From assembly GCF_003544875.1 (NCBI RefSeq), contig NZ_CP032094.1, forward strand, positions 434,001 to 498,000: a stretch of DNA of 64,000 nt, in the 5' to 3' direction. The translations under genes and the position numbers were made by a program. This document shows positions 26,206-35,800 of this stretch, piece by piece. Position 1 is the first letter of the stretch. Each line of letters opens with the position of its first letter. This DNA is from Vibrio alfacsensis (GTDB lineage Bacteria; Pseudomonadota; Gammaproteobacteria; Enterobacterales; Vibrionaceae). The notes under the pieces were generated by a model, which saw nothing but the letters and a program-made list of their open reading frames with translations, made no database searches and was not told the origin of the DNA.

Positions 26206-26937
26206 ATGTACGACAATAAAGTGGTGTTAGTGACTGGTGGAAGCCAAGGGATCGGTAAGCATCTCGCACAGGCGTACCTCGATCTTGGTGCGAAAGTCGT
26301 CGTATTTGATGTTGTCTCATCGACGAATTCTGAGGTTGATTTTTACCCGGTGGATCTTGGGTGTATAGATCAAATTGAAGCCGCTTTTGATCAACTTGAA
26401 AATCGATATGGTCAGGTTGATGTTCTTCTCAACAATGGTGCGATCGCTAACTTTAATAAGCCACTAAGTACTCTGACATTTGATGAATTTTCGAGAGTGA
26501 TAGATGTTAACCTCAAGGGCGCATTTGCATGTACTCGTCGTTTTATCGCGTTGCATAAAGGATGTTCTTACGGGCGAGTCATCAATATAGGCTCCACGCG
26601 GTGGTATCAAAACGAAGCAGGTTGGGATGCTTATGGCGCATCTAAAGGTGGGGTAGTGTCAATGACACATTCGATGGCTATTTCTCTTTCCGATACCCCA
26701 ATCACTGTGAATGCAGTGAGTCCAGGCTGGATCCAAGTCGAGGGCTATGATGATCTAGAGGCGTTGGATCATCAACAACACCCCTCCGGTCGTGTTGGGA
26801 AAGCAAGGGACATTGTTAATGCTTGCTTGTTTCTTACTCATCCCGAGAACGACTTTGTGAATGGCCACAATTTGGTCGTTGATGGAGGGATGAGTAAAAA
26901 AATGATTTATCAAGATAGCTTATATCAATCAGAATAA
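26206..26937 (+). CDS. Short-chain dehydrogenase/reductase
   Basis: The 243-residue protein has the SDR NAD(P)-binding motif TGGSQGIG near 10-17, the NNGA motif near 84 (NNGAIANF), the catalytic serine in GSTRW and the YGASK tyrosine-lysine pair. The C-terminal NGHNLVVDGG is typical of classical SDRs. The ATG at 26206 is preceded by GAGG at 26195-26198 and is preferred to the TTG at 26200. An aspartate after the second strand (VVFDVV) suggests NAD preference. The substrate is unknown. Confidence 0.9.
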   Translation: MYDNKVVLVTGGSQGIGKHLAQAYLDLGAKVVVFDVVSSTNSEVDFYPVDLGCIDQIEAAFDQLENRYGQVDVLLNNGAIANFNKPLSTLTFDEFSRVIDVNLKGAFACTRRFIALHKGCSYGRVINIGSTRWYQNEAGWDAYGASKGGVVSMTHSMAISLSDTPITVNAVSPGWIQVEGYDDLEALDHQQHPSGRVGKARDIVNACLFLTHPENDFVNGHNLVVDGGMSKKMIYQDSLYQSE

Positions 26938-26995
26938 GTGACACTAAGCCAATCCGCCCATTTGTCCGAATTGCTAAAGTCTTTTTTCAACTAAG

Positions 26996-29125
26996 CTAAA
27001 GCTCTTTTTCAATTAAGCTAAAGTGGTTCCGCCCCTTTTCTTTGACTTTATATAACTCTTCATCTGCGATGGTGAACAGACTTTCAAAACTTGTTTTCGT
27101 CGATGGCAGGTGAGTAACGTTGGTTGCCCCTATTGAGAGTGTTAAGAGGTTAGAACAAAGAGAAGAGGGGTTTGGCATCTCAAGTGATGCGATTCTCTCT
27201 TCAAGTTGCGCGAGTCGAACCTTAAGTTGGCCACATGACTGGTTCATCGCAATGAGGAGAAATTCATCGCCACCATAGCGGAACAGGTATTCCCCTTTAT
27301 TGTTAAAGACGTCTGTGAGCACTTTTGCTACTGCTTTAAGCGCGAGATCGCCTTGCTGATGACCAAAGCAATCATTAAAGCCTTTGTAATAATCGATGTC
27401 GATGATCGCAATGGCCAAGTTCTGCTGTTTTGACTTGGCTCGTTTGATGAGGGTTGGCGCGATTTTATCTAACTGATATCGGTTATATAACCCCGTCAGT
27501 GGATCCGTTTTTGATAACTTATCGAGTTGCGCATTTGCATGCTGTAAGTGCTGTCGTTGAACAAGGTTCTCTAATGAGATCGCAATGAATCCCGCCAGTT
27601 GTTCAAATAAGTAAACATGATGGCGTTGATACTGATCCGGCAAATGATGTTGGAGCGATAACACACCTAGTGTTCGTTGACCAAGTCGAATGGGCGTTAA
27701 TATCACAGAACGTGCGACCTTGCTGTTATCGAAAATGACCAGATCGTGTTCTCTACGTTCGGAAAGGGGAACGTAGGCACTAATGGATTCTTCCGTGACA
27801 TTGTTTATGTGAACAGTTTTGCCTGTTGTCACCACATAACTGCCTATATTACGATCGGTTTTGCAGTTGATGGTCAAAGGGGATACATGTCCATCACAAT
27901 CGTAAAAATAGCGGTAATCCAATAATTGGCTATCTTCTTCAAAAAGAGCGATACCGAATTCATCGGTTGGGAAAATCGAAGATACTTTTTCATAGATAAA
28001 AGGCAAGCTTTGCTCAAGGCTTTGCACGGTTGCAATGCTTTGTCCTACGTCAGTGATCGCTCCAACTTGTTCTTGGACTTGTTTTAATAACTGGTGCTCT
28101 TGTTGTTCAGTGAGTTGGGCGATCTCTTGCTGAAGATGCTCAGCTTCTTCGTTTTGTGCTCTTTGCAAGCGTTGCTGAGTTTTTGCTAAGTAGCTTTTTT
28201 GGAAGAGTGATAAGGCTTCCCATTGTTTCTGCTGTTCGTAAATGGCGATTTGTGCTTCACAGTAGCGCGCATAAAATCCAAAATTGTTCTCTGCGTCTAC
28301 CAGTACCGACAAGCGGTCGCAGATGTGTTGAGCATCAAGGAGTTGATGCTCTCTTGTTAAAAACTCTGCAAAGAATGTGAGATTTTCCTGGCTGTTATGC
28401 TGATCTTTGACTTGTTTGTACAGTTGGTCGGCGGCTTCAAAATGAAATCGAACTTGTCGAGTATCAGTATTTTTTTGTTGCATCAAGATCTGAGCGATAT
28501 AGCCATGAGCGATTGCTTCAATACGTTGATCGGGAATGCCTTTCGCAATGGAGATTGATTGATGGAATTGCTCGAGTGCAGAAAGTGGGTCACCAAGTCG
28601 ACCTAAGCCCATCCCAATATTTAGAAGACAAATTGCTTCATTCACGGGGTTGCAAACTTCTTGAGATGCTTTTGCTCCGAGTTTTGCCAGCTCAACAGCT
28701 TGAGAATACTTTTCCAATGAAAGGTACAAGTCACTGATGTTTGTGTATGCCAATGAGACGAAATTGGTATCGAGCAGATGAGAGTGGCTCAATACTTCTT
28801 GATATAGGTCGTATGCTTGTTGGTATTGTTCTCTATCGGCATAAATTGATGCCAGCAAAACGTGGGTTTGAAAACGCAGGGCGCTATCGAGGGATGAACA
28901 AGAAGTTAAACAAGCGTGATATTGTACGATTGCGGCATCAAGCTCATCATTGCGATCGTGCTTTAATCCGTTAACGAAGCAGGCAAATGCTTCCGGCATG
29001 GTGAAGTTTGCGTGCTGACAAATCTGTTCTATCCGACGTTCAATAAAACTTAGCCCATCTAACCCGGGATAGTTTTGCACACGGGTCAATAACGCGATGA
29101 TCTGCAAAGATGCAGGCGAATCCAT
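26996..29125 (-). CDS. Diguanylate cyclase with TPR and GAF domains
   Basis: From the ATG at 29125 (AGGAGCT upstream) the protein has 709 residues. It is soluble. The N-terminal half (about 30-330) holds TPR-like helical repeats (HVLLASIYADREQYQQAYDL; YTNISDLYLSLEKYSQAVEL). A coiled coil (about 310-350) follows, then a GAF domain (about 355-525) and a C-terminal GGDEF domain (about 540-705) with DIDYYKGFNDCFGHQQGD and an intact YGGDEF. It should synthesise c-di-GMP in response to a protein or ligand bound by TPR/GAF. It converges with the SDR gene and diverges from the giant surface-protein locus across a 764-bp spacer. Confidence 0.92.
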   Translation of the reverse strand: MDSPASLQIIALLTRVQNYPGLDGLSFIERRIEQICQHANFTMPEAFACFVNGLKHDRNDELDAAIVQYHACLTSCSSLDSALRFQTHVLLASIYADREQYQQAYDLYQEVLSHSHLLDTNFVSLAYTNISDLYLSLEKYSQAVELAKLGAKASQEVCNPVNEAICLLNIGMGLGRLGDPLSALEQFHQSISIAKGIPDQRIEAIAHGYIAQILMQQKNTDTRQVRFHFEAADQLYKQVKDQHNSQENLTFFAEFLTREHQLLDAQHICDRLSVLVDAENNFGFYARYCEAQIAIYEQQKQWEALSLFQKSYLAKTQQRLQRAQNEEAEHLQQEIAQLTEQQEHQLLKQVQEQVGAITDVGQSIATVQSLEQSLPFIYEKVSSIFPTDEFGIALFEEDSQLLDYRYFYDCDGHVSPLTINCKTDRNIGSYVVTTGKTVHINNVTEESISAYVPLSERREHDLVIFDNSKVARSVILTPIRLGQRTLGVLSLQHHLPDQYQRHHVYLFEQLAGFIAISLENLVQRQHLQHANAQLDKLSKTDPLTGLYNRYQLDKIAPTLIKRAKSKQQNLAIAIIDIDYYKGFNDCFGHQQGDLALKAVAKVLTDVFNNKGEYLFRYGGDEFLLIAMNQSCGQLKVRLAQLEERIASLEMPNPSSLCSNLLTLSIGATNVTHLPSTKTSFESLFTIADEELYKVKEKGRNHFSLIEKEL

Positions 29126-29889
29126 TCCTAGCTCCTTAATTGTCGAGCGCATTCACGTTCCAATCTTAATTATTCTCTGAACACTTTACGTCGATTCGTT
29201 GTTTATCACGGCGTATCGGGTTTAAAAGCAGAACGTCGAGTCTTCCAACGAAAGTCTGGTTCGCAACGAATACACATATAAGACGCAAGTGGTTTTCTGA
29301 TTGGGTTAGGTATGAAGCGCGACTTTTAATAATTTCCTCAATATTAATACAGCGTTCGGTTTGTGGCGAATGTTATCTTCTTATTTGAACAAGACAAGCA
29401 GTGAGTTGCTAGGTTGCTCACGGTGTTGAGCTTAAAAGTTGGTTTGTTTATTGTTTTCAATTTATAGAGGTATTGTGACATTAGTTGAGGATTTTGTGTT
29501 TTTGTGCATTGTTTATTAAAAGTGCTTTCATTTCAGCTACATTGAAATACATGACAATCAAAGTATGCCATCTGGTTGAATGTTCCTAGTCCTCTGGCAT
29601 TAAACACAGAAATTGAGATGATGATGCTTATGGTTTCGCTACGATCAGCTGAAAATTCAGTATGTTTGTGAAAGTATAGTATTCAATGCTTTGTGTGAAC
29701 CTGAATGGAAACTGACAGAAACGTGACATATTGGTTCGTTGTATTGTCAAAAATATGGCACTTGATTTTTGACGCCATTGATAGCTTCGCTTTGAATCAA
29801 ATCAATGAAGAATAGTACTCCCAAGTTAGTTTCGATAGACACTTAGGTCGAGACGCGTTAGGGATAATCATAATAAGTGGGAAAGATCT
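29126..29889. other. Long intergenic region upstream of the giant repeat-protein gene
   Basis: This 764-bp AT-rich region separates the divergent GGDEF gene from the DUF11-repeat gene and has no convincing ORF. An inverted repeat ATTTCA-N7-TGAAAT lies at 29530-29548, a possible operator. The size suggests complex regulation or a long leader. I cannot assign the promoter with confidence. Confidence 0.4.
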
Positions 29890-32800
29890 GTGACCATTGT
29901 TCAACGTTATCTAGCCATATTCATGCTGACTTTTTTCGCCTCCGCCCATGCGATAGCAGCTAATGAAATCGACATTTCTTTTAGCCCTACGCTAGGAACT
30001 TATTATGAAAATGGGCAAGTCATTTCGTATTCCATTGAAGTAAGTAATACGACAGCAAGTATCATCAGAGATGTGTCTGTAACGAATGCGATATGGGACG
30101 TTTTATCGGGTTCTAGTGCCGCATTTAGCCAAGTTGTTATTAGTGATTCACATACACTGGGCTCCAGTGCGGGGGCTTATAATGATAAAAATGCGAACTT
30201 AGACGTTGTTGGGGCAAGCCTTTTACCATTTGGTCGAATCACATATCAAATTGAAGCAACGGTGGCCGATGATGCCGCAGAAGACATTGTGCTAGGTGGT
30301 ACAGTTGTAAAGGCAACAGTTTCAGGTAGAGAGCAAACTTATGAAAACGATAAAAAAATCACGTTCACGCCTGCTGAATATAAGTACATTCTAGATGCTA
30401 TTGTAACGCCGTCTGAGTATGAGGTAGGAAAAGCATTACGCTATACCTTAACGGCGACTAATACAGGAATATTTGCGGTTCGAGGATTAGACATCGAACA
30501 AGCGTTTATGGCTTTGACGGGCGAAACACAATCAGGCAGTACCGCCTCGCCATTTAGTGATGTTTCTATTACTGCGGTTGCGTCTTCTGGTAGTGATCCG
30601 GGGTCTTATTCGACGTCTGATAACTTATCGGTTCAAGATGCGACGATTTCAGTCGGTGGATACATTACTTATACCATTACCGCAACGGTTGCTGATGATC
30701 TCGTGTCGAATATTGTTACCAGTGCCACCTCGAAAACTCGCTCTGGAACGTTAGATAGTAACGAACTCAATACGCCTCCTGCGAGACCAGATATTGAACT
30801 GTCACATCGTTTACTATCAACTACGCCATACTTGATCAATGGTGTGGTCAATATCGAAGTAAAAGCAACAAACATCAGTGGCGGTATCGCGCATGAATAC
30901 CATATAAAACAGAATATTCAGGACATTGTGTCAAGTAATGGCTTAGCGAATGATCTGTCTAACAATTTTGATCATACTGATGTTGATGGTAACCCATTTT
31001 CAACATGGGATGTGAGTGTTACCAATATCGGTGGGAAATCCCAATCTTCTTATCAAAGCGGTCCTCAAACAGATGTAGATTCTGATGATACGGTCTCCAT
31101 TTATCCTGGAGAAGCGATTACTTACAATATTAAAGCGACCTTAACCCCAATTACCATCGGGACGCTGCAAGGTTTTACGGCGTCTGTTGTTGATGACGCA
31201 GGTACGATTGTTCAAACCGCTACTGTCTCCGACACAGTGGAGGCAGAAAAAGTGCTCAGTGTCTCTGATTCTGATATCTCGATATCTAAGACGACGAGCG
31301 CAAGTGAATACGTTCCTGGTGGTGAGATTGAATATGAAATTACTGTGACCAACGGGTCGTCAAAGTACTTTGCAAACAATCTGTTAGTGCAAGATAACTT
31401 AACTTGTGTCATTACGGAGCAAGCGGGTGGTTTGGGTGATGGACAAGCTTTTGAAAAGTGGAAAGTTGATGTTATCTCCGGCCAAGATTCAAATGGCTCT
31501 GATCCAGGTAGTTACAATTATGGAGCGTGGAGTTCTAATCCTATCTCTCTTACTCCGGATATTGCGCCGGGACAAACCATAAAATACAAGCTGACGGCGA
31601 AAACGAATGACAGCAGCATGGGCTTGATTTTGGATAATGATCCAAGTTGTTCTAGTGACAATGTCACGGAGGAGGGGTCGGGTGTTCAAACCCCTGATGA
31701 TAACCTGCGCGCGGGCAAAGATGTCGATAGTCGTTTCTATTCCTCCGGACAAGCCTTGACTTACACCATTACTGTCTCGAACGATGGCGATGGTTTTGCT
31801 GATCAAGTTCAAGTATTGGATGATTTATCAGCGGTTGAAACTCAAGACATTAAAGGTAATACGATCCCTGCGTATTCTGATTGGACGATCACCGCCCATG
31901 CATATAAAGAGGATGGCGGTGATGCGACTGCCTCAGACACGGGGATCACGGGTGAAATCAAATACCCAAATAATCTCAATGTTATCGCAACACTTCAGCC
32001 TCACTCTTATATTGAGTACACCATCGTGGCTCAGACCGATCCTGTGGCGAATGGGCATATTCAAAACCAAGTGACTGTCGATGGGTCTGTTTATGCAGAC
32101 CGAGGATCAGATCCTAGAGACTTCGCGATCGAATTAGACAAGCGAGTAAAAACGAACACAGATACGGGTTTTCATGCAGAACAAACGGCGTATTCAAAAT
32201 TAGATACGGAAGTGACGTATGAAATTCGGTTAAAAAACGCGAAAGAAAATGGTTACGCCACTAATGTCAAAGTGAAAGACACGCTATCTACGATTACGGC
32301 AGGTATATTGGAACCGGATGGTGTGACTAAACCTGTGTTTAAATCATGGCAAATTAGTGCAGAGATTAAGTCCGACGATCCAAGATTGGATGGTAATGCG
32401 ACATACACCGATGTTGGTTCATTTTCAGACAACAATGATCTGGATACCACCGCGCAGATCCCACCGAATGTCGAGGTGGTTTATACGATTGTAGCGCAGA
32501 TCGATCGTACTAATGAAGATGAAATCATTTTCACACGGTTTAACAATACAGCAGAGATCAAAACTCCAGACTCGATCGTTCAATCCTCTGCGACCGACAC
32601 TGCAGTTGTTTACCCGCATGATCCAAAAGTAATTGTGGCAAAAACCACACCGAATGATGAGTTCATTCCAGGGCAATGGGTTAACTTTAAGGTGACGGTT
32701 GTAAATACTGGGCCTGGGTATGCGAATGAAGTGCGTGTTACCGATGATATTATCGGGCTTAGCGCTTTCTCTGAGTGGACCATCACCTCTTATACAGATT

Positions 32801-35800
32801 CAAACAACTCACCATTTAAGACCGGCAGTAATGCGGGCTCGAAACGTGACTATCCAGACAACGGTAACATCAATACTCGCATCGACATCGACCCTAGAGT
32901 AAATGGCACAGAGGGGTATGTCGTCTATGATATCAGAGGTAAAGTTAAAGCGGACTATTCACAAGATGAAATCTCTAATACCGCTGAAATTTATGACCCC
33001 GCGACGAACCTAAATCAATCCTCGTCTGCTGAAATTGGCGGCACATCAGGCGAAAAGCTGAATGTCTCCATTCTTAAAACGGCAGACAAAGTACGTTTCT
33101 CCCCTGGTGATGATGTGACCTATGAAATTCGAGTTCTGAACAATGGGTCTAATCCTGAGACAGGCTTGAAAGTGGTTGACCTTTTAAATGAGATCCGTGC
33201 TGTACTTGCAAATGACAAAGATGATCACTTTGCCGATCTCTATGATCAAAAGCCATTTGAGTATTGGCAATTTGACTTTGGGTCAGGTTTTCAGGCTAAA
33301 ACTAACGAAGATTTTGTTTATCCTCCGGGGAACGCTTCAAACACGATGACCCTCGATGCAGGGGAGCTACGCACGTTTAGAATAAAAGCGCGAGTTAAGG
33401 ACAACGTGATTGGTTCTCAAGATGCTGGAGGTACCTTAAACAATAAGATTGAAAATGATGCGTATATCTATCGTGATATCGGTCAGGTCACCGAAGAGTC
33501 GCACGTTTCTCATCATGAAATGGAACGTGCTGATAATGGTGGGGATGTGGTCCGTAAACTGCTTGTTAACGGCGTAGAGAGCAAATTTTATTCTCCAGGT
33601 GATACGTTAACCTATCAAGTGACCGTCTCTTCTCAAACTGGTTACGTAAACAACCATGGCGTTTCAGAAGATATTGAAAGCGTTAAAACCCAACTGCTTG
33701 ATGGGTCACTAGCGGCCCCATTTGAGGCGGGCTTTACAGTTGATGTTTCAAAACAAGATTCGAATGGTGGTAAAGGGACAACCGATGGCACATTAGATGG
33801 CACAGTCGCAGACAATCAGAATATTGATACAACAATCGATGTGGCTGGTGGCGATTCCGTCACTTTCCAAGTTGAAGGCATCGTGCGAGAAGATGCCGTC
33901 GGGACCATTACGATTGGTGGTATTACCGTGGTTCCTAACAGTTATCACCTATCATTTACTAAAACGGTTGATCAAGTAAGTTACGAGCCAAATCAGGCAT
34001 TGATATACCGCCTGACCATAGAAAATGACGGCAAAGGTAATGCCTACAATATCCCTGTAGTTGATAATTTGTCGTCTATTGAAACTGAGTTGGTGGACGG
34101 CACACGTGGTAGGGCATTCGATTCAGGTTGGACGATTGAGCAACGCATAGTGAGTGGCAGCAGTAAAGCAATCACGGATTTAGATGGCTCCATTGCGAAT
34201 AACAAAGACATTCGTACTCACGCGTCGATCCCCGCAGGGACCAAAGTTGAGTACAAAGTTACCGCAACAGTCAATGAGAAAGCGATTGGCGAAATATTGA
34301 ATTTATTAACGGTTGATGGTGATACCGTCAGTGCAGAAACGAAACCATCGGCAGAAAAGTTCAATTTTTCGAAACACGTAACGCGTATTTTTGATAGTAA
34401 TGGCACGACCGAGCTGAATGGCGGGTATACCCCGGGTGGCTACATTGAGTATGAAATCACGTTAAAAAACCTTAATAACGTCCACATCAATGATATGCCA
34501 ATTAAAGATGAGATAAGCAAAATTCAAACGCAGTATTTTGATGGTACTGTTGGACAAGCGTTTGACTCTTGGACGATTACAACTGCAGTCGATGCAAGTG
34601 GCATCAGTGATGCTGGGAGTGTAACAAACAGTAGTGATATTGATACCCAGTTTAACTTGGCGGCGAACAGTTTTGCTTCGGGTGACACTTTTGTTGTGTA
34701 TACCATCAAGGCGAAAATCAGTGAAAAAGCAGTAGGCCAAATACTGAATATTGCGGTGGTAGATAACAAGCAAAATTTAGTTTCAGAACCCGTCAATATG
34801 CTTCCAGCTAAAATTACGAAGTTGCATAAAGCATTTACTGACAACTCGCTGTCTACTCATAAGACAACGTATAACCACACCAATGATGGTAAAAAAGTTG
34901 TTTATCACTTGAGAATAGAAAATAACGGTAAAGGTTTGGAATACAACAAGTCTTTGCAAGAGCTGTTTTCTAACGTCAAAGTTCGCATTGCACAAAATGC
35001 AGCAGGTGAAGCGGATAACCAAACCCTACCCGCTTTTGAGCAATATGGTTGGGATGTCACCGTTACAACGTCAGGAGAGGCAACGACAGACATTGGTGGT
35101 TATATCGGTGGCACAAACTCTGACATTGATATCCCGGTACTGTCTATCGCCCCAGGGGGATGGATTGATTTTGTGATGGAGTCGCAAGTTCGTTTTGATG
35201 CCCTTGATCAGATAGTCGCGAAACCGAAGTACAATGGTTCGAACTTTAGTGCGGCGAAAATTATTCCAGATAGTGCAAATTTGACGGTAGAGAAAGCGAT
35301 CGTCTCGATAGCGGGTAAGCCATATGCTACGAATGATACTTACAAACCAGAAGATGAGGTGATCTACAAGTTTACTGTTGCCAATACAGAACCTGTTTGG
35401 CGCGATCAAACGGTGATTCAGGACATCATATCGAATGTGCGAGTTGAGGTAATTGGCGGCACGACTAAGTCGGCATTTTCTGATACCGACATAACTCATA
35501 CGTTTACTTCAACAGGCACAAGTGGCAACCAAGATACCTATGTTGGATCTTATGACCGTTCTGATGACTTAGATCTGCTGGTGGATATTGCCCCTGAAGA
35601 AGTGATGGAATTCACTATTAAAGGGAAAATTCGCCCGGATGCACTCGGTGACATCGATGGCAATACCGGTAAAGCAGGAAATCATACGGATACCACGGAA
35701 ATCATTCCACCAGTCGCACCTTTACTGACATTTAAAAAGCAAGTAATAGGCACGACATCGGATAGTAACACGTGTACTTTCCCATCCGATGATGGTGTTG

